DNA of 47,947 bases, taken from Phenylobacterium sp. SCN 70-31 (GTDB lineage: Bacteria; Pseudomonadota; Alphaproteobacteria; Caulobacterales; Caulobacteraceae). The position numbers were made by a program, and so were the translations under genes. Each line of letters opens with the position of its first letter. Positions within the stretch are counted from its first letter, which is position 1. This document shows, piece by piece, positions 16,258 to 25,492 of this stretch. Under the pieces are notes generated by a model. That model was not told the origin of the DNA, made no database searches, and saw only the letters and a list, made by a program, of their open reading frames with translations. The stretch is taken from NCBI RefSeq assembly GCF_001724605.1, contig NZ_MEEX01000001.1, forward strand, positions 196,295 to 244,241. Reading direction: 5' to 3'.

Positions 16258-17619
16258 ATGACCACCACGCACGCCTCAGATCCGGTCGCCGCCGACGCCG
16301 CCGGCGCGGTTTACCGCGCCTTCTGGCGCTGGCACTTCTACGCCGGCCTGCTGATCCTGCCGGTGCTGATGCTGATGGCGCTGACCGGCGGCGCCTATCT
16401 CTACAGGACCGAGATCGAAGGTATGCTTTACCGGTCCATGGCGACCGTCGAGGCGAAGGTCCCGACCGCGTCGCCGGACGCCTGGGTGCGCGCCGCCGCC
16501 CAGGCGTCCGGCGGCAAGGCCACCCGGGTCGAAGTCCCGGCGGAGGCCGGCCGCGCGATCCGCGTCGAGACCCAGAGCCCCAGCGGGACGCGCACCGTCT
16601 TCGTCGATCCGGCGGACGCGCATGTCACCGGCAGCATCGCCGGCGTCGGCGTCATGGACACGGTGAAGCGGATCCACAGCCTCGCGATCGCCGGCAAGAT
16701 CCCGAACATGATGATCGAGCTGGTGGCCGGTTGGACCATCGTGATGGTCGCCACGGGCGTCGTCCTGTGGTGGCCGCGCGGCGCGTCCGGCGGGGTGGTC
16801 ACCGTGCGCGCCACGCCCGCCCGACGGGTCTTCTGGCGCGATCTGCACGCGGTCACGGGCGTCTTCGCGGCTGCGGTGGTTCTCTTCCTGGCGGTGACCG
16901 GCATGCCGTGGTCGGCCTTCTGGGGCGCGGAGGTCCGCAAACTCACCAATGACGCCGGCTGGGGGGCGCCGAAACCGCCGGCCCCGGCCTGGACCTGGGC
17001 GCATGCGGCGCACGACAAGGGCTCCGACCCCGCGACGCCGTGGGCGATGGAGGGCGTCGAGATGCATTCGGCGCACCGCGCCCATGCCATCCAGCCTGCG
17101 CTGCTGACCCTCGCCGGCGCGATCCAGCGCGCCGATGCGGCCGGCGTCGCGCGCCCCTTCGCGGTCGCGATTCCCGACAGCCCCGACAAGGCCTGGTCGG
17201 TCTCGCGCCTCCCATCCCGCGTCGAAGAGACCCGCAGCCTCTACCTGTCCTCGGACGGCCGCACGCTCGCCGACATCGACTACGCGCAGTACGGCCCGGC
17301 GGCGAAGGCCATCCAGTGGGGCATCCACACTCACCAGGGCCAGCAGTACGGCGAGCCCAACCGCCTGCTGATGCTGGCCGGATGCGTCGCCGTCTGGCTG
17401 CTCGGGATCTCGGCGATGATCATGTGGTGGAAGCGACGGCCGAGAGGCCGACTCGCCGCGCCGCCAAAGCCGGCGGACCCCGGAGCCTACGGCGCGCTGG
17501 CCGCCGTGCTGGCGCCCCTGGGCCTCCTATACCCGGCCGTGGGCGCGTCGCTGATCGTGGTTCTGGGCCTTGATCTCCTTCTGCGCCCCCTGCGTCGTGA
17601 CGCCGCCGCCCGACCGTAG
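16258..17619 (+). CDS. PepSY-associated TM domain protein (PiuB-like)
   Basis: 453-aa inner-membrane protein. Four main hydrophobic stretches are visible: LLILPVLMLMALTGGAYLY (~30-48), LVAGWTIVMVATGVVLWW (~155-172), VFAAAVVLFLAVTG (~200-215) and LLMLAGCVAVWLLGISAMIMWW (~365-386), with a further hydrophobic C-terminus. The FWRWHFYAGLLILP opening, the KRIHSL and DLHAVTG histidines and the GIHTHQGQ segment are typical of PepSY_TM proteins that act with TonB receptors, probably in heme/iron or copper reduction at the inner membrane. ATG 16258 has GAGGG 7 bases upstream and lies 10 bases after the receptor stop, so the two are co-transcribed. Confidence 0.9.
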   Translation: MTTTHASDPVAADAAGAVYRAFWRWHFYAGLLILPVLMLMALTGGAYLYRTEIEGMLYRSMATVEAKVPTASPDAWVRAAAQASGGKATRVEVPAEAGRAIRVETQSPSGTRTVFVDPADAHVTGSIAGVGVMDTVKRIHSLAIAGKIPNMMIELVAGWTIVMVATGVVLWWPRGASGGVVTVRATPARRVFWRDLHAVTGVFAAAVVLFLAVTGMPWSAFWGAEVRKLTNDAGWGAPKPPAPAWTWAHAAHDKGSDPATPWAMEGVEMHSAHRAHAIQPALLTLAGAIQRADAAGVARPFAVAIPDSPDKAWSVSRLPSRVEETRSLYLSSDGRTLADIDYAQYGPAAKAIQWGIHTHQGQQYGEPNRLLMLAGCVAVWLLGISAMIMWWKRRPRGRLAAPPKPADPGAYGALAAVLAPLGLLYPAVGASLIVVLGLDLLLRPLRRDAAARP

Positions 17620-18059
17620 GTGGGGAGGTGGGAGATCTCATGCCTTGATGGGAGGCGCCACAACGACCGCGGCTGTCCATCGCACGACAGCGTAGCCAGG
17701 AGAGCCCAAGGGGCCTTGCCCGACGGCATGGGATGCCCCCAAGACGGTGGGCGTCCCAGGTCGAAGGCCGTAGGCGGAACCGACGCAAGTTCAGGAGCCG
17801 CCAGATGGCGCGAGCCGTCCTACTCGAGGCCAGACGACGGGAATCAGCTCCCGGCTGCCTGTGACGAGATGCCCAACGACCCCGGAGACGCGGAGTTCAA
17901 GGCCTCGCACGTCCTGGCTCGCACGTCCTGCCGGGGTTACGCGACCTGTCGACCTTCCACCGGGTTGATGGCGTGGAGAACCCGTTGGTGAGTTTCCTCG
18001 CCGGCAGGCTCGTACTCGGGCTCCAGCCGCACGACATTTGGCGCCGAGTCCCAGGCAGG
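17620..18059. other. 440-base stretch without recognised gene
   Basis: Open frames exist on both strands (for example a 123-codon plus frame from 17620 and a 122-codon minus frame) but show no family motif, good ribosome site or natural composition. It holds a small hairpin GGCAT-GGG-ATGCC near 17725, the palindrome CAAGGGGCCTTG just before it, and a direct repeat CTCGCACGTCCTG at 17907 and 17921 (approximate). It may be decayed coding DNA or a mobile-element scar; nothing more can be supported. Confidence 0.4.
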
Positions 18060-19367
18060 CTAGACGATCATCCGGAGCGGCTCTTCCAGCATCTCCTTGA
18101 AGGCCGCCAGGAAGCGCGCGCCGACCGCGCCGTCGACCACGCGGTGGTCGCAGGTCAGCGTGACCGACATCACATTGGCGATGACGATCTCGTCGCCCTT
18201 CACCACGGCCCGCTTCTCGCCGGCGCCGACCGACATGATGCAGCCCTGCGGCTCGTTGATGATCGAGGCGAAGGTCTTGATGCCGAACATGCCAAGGTTC
18301 GAGACGCTGAAGGTGCCGCCCAGGAACTCGTCGGGCTTCAGCTTCTTGTCGCGGGCGCGGGCGGCCAGGTCCTTGGTGTCGGTGGCGATCTGGGCTAGGT
18401 TCTTGGTCTCGGCCTTGCGAATGATCGGCGTGATCAGGCCGCCCGGGATCGCGACCGCCATGGCGATGTCCGCATGGTGGTGCATCGCGATGCCCTCGGG
18501 CGAGTACGACGCATTGGCCTCGGGCACCTTCATCAGGGCGACGGCGCAGGCCTTCATGACGATGTCGTTCACGCTGACCTTCACGCCCGTCTTCTGGAGC
18601 AGGCCGTTGATCTTGGTGCGCGCCGCCAGCAGCTCGTCGATCTCGATGTCGATGGTCAGCGGGAAGTGCGGCACGTCGCGGAAGCTGTCGGTCATCCGAC
18701 GCGCCACGGTCTTCCGCATGCCGTCCAGCGGGATGAGATCGTAGCTGCCGGGCGCGATGCCCATCTGCTCCAGCGTCTTGTGCTCACGCGGCGCGGCGGC
18801 GGCCGCGGGGGCCGCAGCCGGAGCGGCGGCGGGCGCGGCAGCCGGCTTCGCAGCGCCCGGCTGGGCGTTGTCGATGTCGGCCTTCACGATGCGGCCGTGC
18901 GGGCCCGAGCCTGTAACCGCGCTGAGATCGATCCCCTTCTGCTCGGCCAGCCGGCGCGCCAGCGGCGAAGCGAAGACGCGGCTCCCGTCGGCGACCTTCG
19001 CCGGCGCAGGCGCGGGGACAGCGGCCACCGGAGCTGGCTTGGGCGCTTCGGCCTTTACGGGCTCAGCTGCCGGGGCCGGCGTGGCCTCGGCCTTCGGAGC
19101 CTCGGCCTTCGGCGCAGGCGCGCTGTCGCCCTGCCCCGTCAGCTTCGCGATGGGCGTGTTGACCTTCACGCCCTCGGCGCCCTCGGCGATCAGCAGGTCC
19201 TCGACCACGCCCTCGTCGACGGCCTCCACCTCCATCGTCGCCTTGTCGGTCTCGATCTCGGCGATCACGTCGCCGGACTTGATCGTGTCGCCCTTCTTCA
19301 CGTGCCACTTGGCGAGCGTGCCCTCCTCCATGGTGGGCGACAGGGCGGGCATCAGGATGTCCGTCAT
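18060..19367 (-). CDS. 2-oxo acid dehydrogenase E2 (dihydrolipoamide acyltransferase)
   Basis: 435-aa E2 subunit. One lipoyl domain (residues 1-78, lipoyl lysine K42 in ETDKATME), an Ala/Pro linker, a peripheral-subunit-binding domain at about 129-165 ([34 protein letters not shown]), a second Ala-rich linker, and the catalytic acyltransferase domain from ~200 with the HxxxDG motif (H408-D412 in CDHRVVDG). The start overlaps the E1 stop by ATGA, so it is translationally coupled to the homodimeric E1. No E3 (lipoamide dehydrogenase) gene follows, so the complex must borrow the housekeeping one. The acyl group handled follows the E1: pyruvate, 2-oxobutyrate or a branched 2-oxo acid. Confidence 0.94.
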   Translation of the reverse strand: MTDILMPALSPTMEEGTLAKWHVKKGDTIKSGDVIAEIETDKATMEVEAVDEGVVEDLLIAEGAEGVKVNTPIAKLTGQGDSAPAPKAEAPKAEATPAPAAEPVKAEAPKPAPVAAVPAPAPAKVADGSRVFASPLARRLAEQKGIDLSAVTGSGPHGRIVKADIDNAQPGAAKPAAAPAAAPAAAPAAAAAPREHKTLEQMGIAPGSYDLIPLDGMRKTVARRMTDSFRDVPHFPLTIDIEIDELLAARTKINGLLQKTGVKVSVNDIVMKACAVALMKVPEANASYSPEGIAMHHHADIAMAVAIPGGLITPIIRKAETKNLAQIATDTKDLAARARDKKLKPDEFLGGTFSVSNLGMFGIKTFASIINEPQGCIMSVGAGEKRAVVKGDEIVIANVMSVTLTCDHRVVDGAVGARFLAAFKEMLEEPLRMIV

Positions 19368-21697
19368 GCCGATGCGCCCGCCAAGGCCGTCGCGGCCGCG
19401 TCGAGGATCGCGTCGGCGTCCAGCCGGTACGCGCGGTAAAGGTCCGGCAGGTCTCCGGACTGGCCGAACCGTTGCAGCCCGAGCGGGGCGACGCGGTTGC
19501 CGTGCACGCCGCCCAGCCAGGCCAGCGTCGCGGGCGGGCCATCCACCACGGTGGCCAGCGCCCCCATCGGCGCGATGTCGGACAGCAGGCGCTCCACGTG
19601 GCTGAGCGTGCGCCCACCCCCGGCGCGCGCCGCCTGGGCGGCGGTCCAGTCGCGCTGCAGGAGGTCGGGGCTGGGAACCGCGAGCAGGCCGGCCCCGGGC
19701 ACGTCCTCGCGGATCGCCTCGAACGCCTCCAGGGCTTCGGGCGCGATGGCGCCGGTGTAGACGAGCGCGAGGTCCGCCCCCGGCTGCGGCCGAACCTGCC
19801 AGTAGGCGCCGCGCAGAAGGTCGCCCACCTGTGCGTCGTCGAGGGTTCGCTCGGGTTGTTCGAGGGCGCGCGTCGAAAGCCGCAGGTAGACTGAACCGCC
19901 CTCGTCGGCCTGCAGATGGTCGAACGCCCAGCGCATCACTTCCACCAGTTCATCGACGTAGGCCGGCTCGAAGTAGGTGAGCCCCGGCTGCGCCATGCCG
20001 ATCAGCGGCGTGTGGATCGACTGGTGGGCGCCGCCCTCGGGCGCGAGCGTAAGCCCGCTCGGGGTGGCCACGAGCAGGAAGCGGGCGTCCTGGTAGCAGG
20101 CGTAGTTCAGGGCATCGAGGCCGCGGTTGATGAACGGGTCGTAGAGCGTGCCCACCGGGATGATCCGCCGGCCGAACAGCGGCGCGGAGAGGCCGGCCGC
20201 CGCGAGCATCAGGAACAGATTGTGCTCGGCGATCCCTAGCTCCATGTGCTGGCCGTCAGGGCTCATCAGCCATCGCTGCGGCGAGGCGACGGCGCCGTCG
20301 CGAAAGGCGTCGGCGCGAAGCTCCCGTGCAAACAGCCCCCGCTGGTTCACGAACCCGCCCAGGTTGGTGGAGACCGTGACGTCGGGCGACGTCGTGAGGA
20401 TGGCGTCCGCGAGCGGACCGCCGGCCCGCGCCAGGTCGTTCAGCACCTTGCCAAACGCCACCTGCGTCGACTGGCGCCCCGTCGGTCGCGGGAACGCGTC
20501 GCGGTCGGGCACGGGGATCGCCGACGGCGCCGGCGGGGCGGCCTTGGCGGCGAAGGCCGTGCGCGTCAGGAAGGCCTCATAGTCCGCGCCGTCGCGGGGC
20601 AGGCCCGAGTAGGGGTCCCACTCCTCGCCCGCCGGCACACCCATCGCGTCCTGGTAGGCGGCCATCTGGGCGACGGTCATCAGGCCCGAGTGGTTGTCTT
20701 TGTGGCCCTGGAACGGCAGGCCGTACCCCTTGATCGTGTAGATGATGAACAGCCGCGGCCGATCGTCGTCGACCGAGCGGAAGAGGTCGAGTAAGGCCTC
20801 CAGGTCGTGGCCGCCGAGGTTAGTCATCAGGTCGCCGAGGGCCGCGTCGTCGCGGCGCGCCAGCAGGGCCGGAATGCCGGGATGGCTCCCGATGTCGGCC
20901 GACAGCCGCTCGCGCCAGGCCGCGCCGCCCTTGAAGCTCAGCGTGGCGTAGAGGTCGTTGGGCGCCGCATCGATCCAGGCGCGCAGGGCCGCGCCCCCCG
21001 GCTCGGCGAACGCCTGCTCCAGCGCGCGGCCGTACTTCAGGGTCGAGACCTCCCAGCCACACGCGCGGAAGATCTCGTCGAACCGCTCGAACATGCGGTC
21101 GCTGGTGGTCGCATCCAGGCTCTGGCGGTTGTAGTCGACAATCCACCAGCACTTGCGCAGGTCGTGCTTCGCGCCCTCGATGAGGGCTTCGTAGATGTTC
21201 CCCTCGTCCAGTTCGGCGTCGCCCAGCAGAGCGATCATCCGGCCCGCCGCCGCGGGGTCCATCTGGCGGTGCGCGACGAGGTAGTCCTGGATCAGGGACG
21301 CGAAGAGCGTCACCGCGACGCCCAGGCCGACCGAGCCGGTCGAGAAGTCGACGCCGTCGCGATCCTTCGTGCGGGAGGGATACGACTGGGCCCCGCCCAG
21401 GGCGCGGAAGCGCTCGAGCTGGTCCCGGTCCTGCCGCCCGTAGAGGTACTGGATGGCGTGGAACGCCGGACTTGCGTGCGGCTTCACCGCCACCCGGTCC
21501 TTCCCATCGAGCACGCCGAAGTAAAGGGCCGACAGGATGGTCGCCATCGAAGCGGACGAGGCCTGGTGGCCGCCCACCTTCAGGCCGTCGCGGCTCTCAC
21601 GCAGGTGGTTGGCGTTGTGGATCGTCCAGGCCGAGAGCCAGTGAACCTTGCGGTCCAGGTCCGTCATCAACGACAGCGCGTCGTTCTGCGCCTGCAT
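19364..21697 (-). CDS. AceE-like homodimeric 2-oxo acid dehydrogenase E1 (transketolase-like)
   Basis: About 777 aa, a TPP enzyme of the AceE/transketolase group. The opening [34 protein letters not shown] resembles AceE, the TPP/metal motif is [14 protein letters not shown] with the later [11 protein letters not shown], and the Pyr domain carries [18 protein letters not shown] with the activating glutamate. It is shorter than typical AceE (~890 aa) and close in type to stand-alone E1 proteins such as MdeB, which sits with an Lrp-type regulator and acts on 2-oxobutyrate; that substrate is only a possibility here. ATG 21697 is preferred; ATG 21715 adds six residues and is also possible. Divergent from an Lrp/AsnC gene, its likely regulator. 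Confidence 0.9.
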   Translation of the reverse strand: MQAQNDALSLMTDLDRKVHWLSAWTIHNANHLRESRDGLKVGGHQASSASMATILSALYFGVLDGKDRVAVKPHASPAFHAIQYLYGRQDRDQLERFRALGGAQSYPSRTKDRDGVDFSTGSVGLGVAVTLFASLIQDYLVAHRQMDPAAAGRMIALLGDAELDEGNIYEALIEGAKHDLRKCWWIVDYNRQSLDATTSDRMFERFDEIFRACGWEVSTLKYGRALEQAFAEPGGAALRAWIDAAPNDLYATLSFKGGAAWRERLSADIGSHPGIPALLARRDDAALGDLMTNLGGHDLEALLDLFRSVDDDRPRLFIIYTIKGYGLPFQGHKDNHSGLMTVAQMAAYQDAMGVPAGEEWDPYSGLPRDGADYEAFLTRTAFAAKAAPPAPSAIPVPDRDAFPRPTGRQSTQVAFGKVLNDLARAGGPLADAILTTSPDVTVSTNLGGFVNQRGLFARELRADAFRDGAVASPQRWLMSPDGQHMELGIAEHNLFLMLAAAGLSAPLFGRRIIPVGTLYDPFINRGLDALNYACYQDARFLLVATPSGLTLAPEGGAHQSIHTPLIGMAQPGLTYFEPAYVDELVEVMRWAFDHLQADEGGSVYLRLSTRALEQPERTLDDAQVGDLLRGAYWQVRPQPGADLALVYTGAIAPEALEAFEAIREDVPGAGLLAVPSPDLLQRDWTAAQAARAGGGRTLSHVERLLSDIAPMGALATVVDGPPATLAWLGGVHGNRVAPLGLQRFGQSGDLPDLYRAYRLDADAILDAAATALAGASA

Positions 21698-21700
21698 TCC

Positions 21701-21714
21701 TGACCGACGAGTCA
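21701..21714. promoter_or_regulatory. TGAC-N6-GTCA palindrome at the E1 gene start
   Basis: TGAC-CGACGA-GTCA, same form as the island operators further right. It lies 4 bases upstream of ATG 21697 (or inside the first codons if 21715 is used), so its position differs from the promoter sites. About one such match is expected by chance in a window this size; functional status uncertain. Confidence 0.3.
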
Positions 21715-21782
21715 TATACTAGAACTCCCCACGCTTTTGCGGGCAGAGTATTAGCCTCGGTCGCGAAGTGGAGTTTGCCAAA

Positions 21783-21802
21783 TTCAGGCCTGTTCAGGCC
21801 TG
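21783..21802. repeat. Tandem TTCAGGCCTG repeat upstream of the Lrp gene
   Basis: Two perfect adjacent 10-base copies (21783-21792 and 21793-21802), each with the palindrome AGGCCT, between the E1 gene and the Lrp/AsnC gene. One helical turn of phasing suits an Lrp-type multimer, so it is a candidate autoregulatory site. Confidence 0.5.
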
Positions 21803-21845
21803 ACCAAGGTCTTAATCACCTACGTTCTCACTATCAGTAGCGCAT

Positions 21846-22319
21846 ATGAGCTCACCGACGAAAATCGACGCTATGGACCGCCGCATCCTGGCCGCGCTGG
21901 CCGAGGACGGCCGCGCCAGTCTGAGGGAACTGGCCGAGCAGGTCGGCCTGTCGCAGACCCCGCTGCTCCGGCGTGTGCGGAGGCTCGAGCAGGCCGGCGT
22001 CATCGCCGGCTACGGCGTGCGCATCGACAACAGCCGGCTCGGGCACACCGTCAGCGTCTACGTCGCGGTGACCCTGTCGGCGCAGTCGGAGGATGCGCTG
22101 GCCGCGTTCGAACGCGAGATCGTGCGCGCGCCGGAAGTGATGAGCTGTTTCCTGATGACGGGCGGGTCCGACTACATGCTGAGGGTGGTCGTGCCGTCGA
22201 TCGCCGCCTACGAGGGTTTCCTCACGCGCTCGCTTACGCGGATGCCCGGCGTGGCGCACATCCAGTCCAGCTTCGCCCTGCGCGCGGTGATCCAGCGGAC
22301 CACCCCGCCCCTCGGCTAG
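21846..22319 (+). CDS. Lrp/AsnC family regulator
   Basis: 157-aa feast/famine regulator. N-terminal HTH: DAMDRRILAALAEDGRASLRELAEQVGLSQTPLLRRVRRLEQAGVI (about 8-53). C-terminal RAM/AsnC ligand domain: VAVTLSAQSEDALAAFEREIVRAPEVMSCFLMTGGSDYMLRVVVPSIAAYEGFLTRSL, with the gxxDYll-like motif intact. It is divergent from the AceE-like E1/E2 pair and most likely senses an amino acid or 2-oxo acid and controls that pair. Its TAG stop shares the CTAG at 22316-22319 with the convergent hydrolase gene. Confidence 0.93.
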   Translation: MSSPTKIDAMDRRILAALAEDGRASLRELAEQVGLSQTPLLRRVRRLEQAGVIAGYGVRIDNSRLGHTVSVYVAVTLSAQSEDALAAFEREIVRAPEVMSCFLMTGGSDYMLRVVVPSIAAYEGFLTRSLTRMPGVAHIQSSFALRAVIQRTTPPLG

Positions 22320-23662
22320 CCACGGACCAGCACCGACGGGTAGTCGATGACCTGCGGCCGGATCGCCCCGCGCGTGACCGCGGGAAGCTCCAGCCGCATC
22401 TCGCCGTCCTTCACCTCTGCGAGGCCGCCCCACCAGGCGCCCTCCGCGAGCCGCGGCGTGTTCGAGCGCATGATCGTCAGGTCCAGGCGAAGTGGGCCGG
22501 CGTCGCTCGGGGCGCCCGCGCTCCAGACCCCTCCGACCCGGATGTCATCGCCGGCGCTGGTCTGGATCGACCATTCGCCGTCCGCCGCGAGTTGCAGCGT
22601 GAACGCCGCCATGCCGATGCCGCCCAGCGTCCCCGGCGCGGTGGACCGCCACGCACCGACCAGCGCGTCGGGGCGAGTCCTCGGCCCGCTGCGCCAGAAC
22701 AGGGCCGGCAGCCGGACGCGGTGCGGTCGCGGGCCATCCGGCTCGCCCAGGACGAGGCCCAGGGTGTCGCCGCTGATCGTCAGACGGTAGAGCGCCAGGA
22801 TGCGGTCGTCGCCGAACCGCAGGTCGAGCTGATGGCTGGGCAATGACGGCGTGGCGACGAAGACGCCTTGCGTCTCGCGCCCCTCGGCCCGGCGCGTGAC
22901 CACACCCCGGTCGCTGAAGGTCAGCTCCAGGCCCTGGAACTCGGGCTCGCAGGCCAGCCAGGTCCCGATCGGGCTGTCGGGCGGCGACGGCGCGCCGAGG
23001 CCGATCGTTGAGCGATGGGCGTCGTCCTCCAGGAAGGCCGCCATCAGCGCGAAGCTGTCGTCCGATTCACGCAGGCCCCAGTGACCCAGCCCGGGAAGCA
23101 CCCGGTTGTCAGCGCCCGCCAGCTGCGGTCCGTCCTCGAACAGGAGGTACTGGGCGTCGTGGGGGCTAGAGAGCGTGAGGCAACGGACGCCGGGCGGCGG
23201 GCCGCAGGCGTCGAGGGCCCGCAGGAAGGGTGAGCCGCCGGTGTGGATCTCGGGCGCCTGGCGGAAGATCCGGCCGTCGGGATCGCGCAGCAGCATGACG
23301 TCGCAGGCCGGAGCCCCCGACACGCAGCCGGCGATGTGGACGGCGTGCGAAACGCCCGCGGCGCCGCCCAGCATCGACAGGTAGTAGCGGACGACGGGCG
23401 CGCCGAGGCTATGCGACACGAGGGCAAGCGGCGCCCCCCCGCCGAGGCCCGGCCGCACCTCGCGCGCGACGAAGGCCGCGAGCTGTTCGGCGTAGGCCAC
23501 GCAGGAGCCGTGGCCCGGCGGGTCGAGGTCGATGGCGAACAGCCGGTCGTATCCCCGGGTTCGGAAGCGCGCGGCGAGCGACGACCAGGCCTGCGACGTC
23601 TCGCCGTTGCCGTGAACGAAGACGATCGGCAGGCGCCCCCCGCCCGCGGCGTCTGCCTTCAC
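22316..23662 (-). CDS. Alpha/beta hydrolase with C-terminal extension
   Basis: 448 aa from GTG 23662, which overlaps the M55 peptidase stop as GTGA. The N-terminal half is a lipase/PGAP1-like alpha/beta hydrolase: VFVHGNGETSQAW at 14-26, the nucleophile elbow SHSLGAPVV (Ser ~90), and late GLGHWGL with the likely catalytic His. From about residue 240 a second, beta-rich region of ~200 residues follows (IGTWLACEPEFQGLELTFSDRG, WRSTAPGTLGGIGMAAFTLQLAADGEW). It has no obvious domain name; its repeated strands suggest a jelly-roll or lipocalin-like accessory fold. No signal peptide is seen. Last gene of the operon starting at the enolase-superfamily gene (26905). Confidence 0.82.
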   Translation of the reverse strand: MKADAAGGGRLPIVFVHGNGETSQAWSSLAARFRTRGYDRLFAIDLDPPGHGSCVAYAEQLAAFVAREVRPGLGGGAPLALVSHSLGAPVVRYYLSMLGGAAGVSHAVHIAGCVSGAPACDVMLLRDPDGRIFRQAPEIHTGGSPFLRALDACGPPPGVRCLTLSSPHDAQYLLFEDGPQLAGADNRVLPGLGHWGLRESDDSFALMAAFLEDDAHRSTIGLGAPSPPDSPIGTWLACEPEFQGLELTFSDRGVVTRRAEGRETQGVFVATPSLPSHQLDLRFGDDRILALYRLTISGDTLGLVLGEPDGPRPHRVRLPALFWRSGPRTRPDALVGAWRSTAPGTLGGIGMAAFTLQLAADGEWSIQTSAGDDIRVGGVWSAGAPSDAGPLRLDLTIMRSNTPRLAEGAWWGGLAEVKDGEMRLELPAVTRGAIRPQVIDYPSVLVRG

Positions 23663-24480
23663 TTCAGCGAGACCATCTGGTTCAGGAAGGTCAGGATCTC
23701 CGACATCTCGCGCGCCGACTTGGGCCGGCTGCGGATCGTGTAGCCGTTCACCCGATCGAACTGCGGCAGCATCGCCATGAGTTCGGCCATCCGGTTGCCC
23801 TTGAAGGCGATGTCGAAGTTCATCGGCCAGGGCCGGTCGTAGGGCTTGAAGTCCGCCCGCCGTTTCACGGCCTTGGCGGTCGCCTCGCGGATCAGGCCGC
23901 AGCAGACCTCGGGGGTCAGCGTGTCGGCGGCCGTGTGGCTGAGCGCGGTCTTGGTGACGACGGTCTCGACCTCGCCCAGCACTTCGACGGCGTGGCGCGC
24001 ATAGGCGTCGTCGCCCGTCGCCAGCAGCACCGGCACGCCCAGTTCGCCCGCTGTCAGGGCGCTGATGTGGGTCTCCGAGATCGAGGCGCCGTCCAGACGC
24101 ATGTCGCTGAACACGCCCCCGTTCACGGTGTGCGGGCACAGGCCTTCGGCGGAGGCGGCGCCGACGTGGTAGCCGAGGAACACGGCGCCGACGACGCCCT
24201 CCTCCTGCACGCCCTCCATCATGAGCAGCGGGCGCGGCCAGCAGCGGACGAGCCTGGCGTAGGACGGCAGCCGGTCCACGAAGATGTTGCGGCCGTTGTA
24301 GTGGGAGTCCGAGACGATTACCTCGTCGCAGCCCGCCTCGCGCGCACCCTCGCAGGCGGCCACGACCTCGTTGGTCATCCACAGACGCGCCTCGCCGTAG
24401 TCGAACTGGCCGGCCGTGCCGCTGTCGAAGTGGGCGATGCCGCCCACGCCCTCGATGTCCGCCGAAATGTAGAGCTTCAT
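23659..24480 (-). CDS. M55 family D-aminopeptidase (DppA-like)
   Basis: 273 aa. The family opening MKLYISADIEGVGGI supplies metal ligands D8 and E10, followed by DEVIVSDSHYNGRNI, GYHVGA and the HTVNG segment that carries further zinc/active-site histidines. DppA enzymes are decameric zinc peptidases that release N-terminal D-amino acids (D-Ala-D-Ala, D-Ala-Gly-Gly). The start ATG 24480 lies 22 bases after the stop of the DUF4350-like gene, and the following hydrolase overlaps by GTGA. It implies that the pathway meets a D-amino acid or a small amide. Family confident; substrate by analogy. Confidence 0.93.
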   Translation of the reverse strand: MKLYISADIEGVGGIAHFDSGTAGQFDYGEARLWMTNEVVAACEGAREAGCDEVIVSDSHYNGRNIFVDRLPSYARLVRCWPRPLLMMEGVQEEGVVGAVFLGYHVGAASAEGLCPHTVNGGVFSDMRLDGASISETHISALTAGELGVPVLLATGDDAYARHAVEVLGEVETVVTKTALSHTAADTLTPEVCCGLIREATAKAVKRRADFKPYDRPWPMNFDIAFKGNRMAELMAMLPQFDRVNGYTIRSRPKSAREMSEILTFLNQMVSLK

Positions 24481-24502
24481 GCCACCTGTTCCTCGACCTC
24501 TG

Positions 24503-25492
24503 TCACTCTGTCGCCGCCAGCCACGCGATCACATTGCGCAGGAAGCGGGTGTTCTGCTCGGCGCCGGCCGCATCCAGTCCCATCTTCTGCCCGTTCGAGG
24601 CGACCTGGGCGGTGAACATCGCCGCCTCGCCGAAGACGGCGACGCGTCCGCGCCCCACCTTGCGGGTCGCGCCCTGTAGCCAGCCCGCGACAGGCTGGCG
24701 GGGCGTCGCCGCATCGAACGCCCAGAGCTTGGCGGGATCCAGCGAGAAGAAGCCCTCGGGAAGCACGAGCAATGGCTCCGCACCGGGCTCGGCCTGGAAC
24801 GCCTGGCCGATGAAAGTCGCCACCTGGGTGACCGGAGGACCGCCCAGACGGCCGTCGGTGATCGGGTGTGGCCGCAACGCGCCGGTCTTCGCGGCGAACA
24901 GGTCGGGCATGCGCGGGACGATCGGGCCGGGCGGCGCATCGGCCGGCAGGGCCAGAGCGTAACCGTCGCCGAACCGGAAGCCGAACGCCGCGGCCATCCC
25001 GGAGGCGGCGCCCGCCAGCGGCCGGTGGTCGGCGATCAGCAGCAGCGCGCCGCCGTCAGCCACCCAGGCGCGGACCGCCTCGACCTCGGCGGCCGTGAAC
25101 GCGGGCGGCGTCGGCCGCGGGAGGTCGTCCCACGGCTGGTCCGACGGCAGGGCGTTGGCGATCACTAGGACCTCGCAGCGCCGCAGGGCCGCGGCGTCGA
25201 ACGGCGTCTCGAACGTCGAGAGGCGATAGCCGTCGGCCCGCAGCACGGCGGCGAAGGCGGCGAAGCGGGCGCCGAGCCGGTGGAACTCGTGGTGCGCCTC
25301 GTCATGGCAGACGCGAGGGCCCGTCTCGAGGGCGTAGCGCGGGTCTGTGACCGCGGGCCGGAAGGCGCCGTCGCCGGCCTGCCGCGCGCCGTCGTCGGCG
25401 CGCGCCGGCGCCGCCGCGATCGCGGCCATGGCGAGCAGGCATAGCGAGAGGCGTGTCACGGCCGAGATAGAACCATATGACTTCGAGGTCAC
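24503..25492 (-). CDS. DUF4350-like exported protein (glutamine-amidotransferase-like fold)
   Basis: 329 aa from GTG 25492, which overlaps the tautomerase stop as GTGA. A signal peptide is clear (VTRLSLCLLAMAAIAAAPARA), so the protein is periplasmic; an inner GTG at 25459 would start exactly at it. The mature part has FAAFAAVLRADGYRLSTFETPFDAAALRRCEVLVIANALPSD and VRAWVADGGALLLIADHRPLAGAASGMAAAFGFRFGDGYAL, the pattern of DUF4350/ThuA-like class I amidotransferase folds that have lost enzyme residues. Function unknown. Part of the operon with M55 peptidase and alpha/beta hydrolase. Confidence 0.8.
   Translation of the reverse strand: MTSKSYGSISAVTRLSLCLLAMAAIAAAPARADDGARQAGDGAFRPAVTDPRYALETGPRVCHDEAHHEFHRLGARFAAFAAVLRADGYRLSTFETPFDAAALRRCEVLVIANALPSDQPWDDLPRPTPPAFTAAEVEAVRAWVADGGALLLIADHRPLAGAASGMAAAFGFRFGDGYALALPADAPPGPIVPRMPDLFAAKTGALRPHPITDGRLGGPPVTQVATFIGQAFQAEPGAEPLLVLPEGFFSLDPAKLWAFDAATPRQPVAGWLQGATRKVGRGRVAVFGEAAMFTAQVASNGQKMGLDAAGAEQNTRFLRNVIAWLAATE
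25478..25491. promoter_or_regulatory. TGAC-N6-GTCA palindrome over the tautomerase/DUF4350-like junction
   Basis: TGAC-TTCGAG-GTCA flanked by TAT on the left. It lies within coding sequence at the coupled gene junction rather than in a promoter, so it may be a chance match or a secondary internal site. Confidence 0.3.

Noticed and set aside
22316..24382. 688-codon frame joining the hydrolase with an N-terminal extension
   Set aside because: The extension is a shadow of the M55 gene; GTG 23662 overlaps its stop and starts the conserved part.
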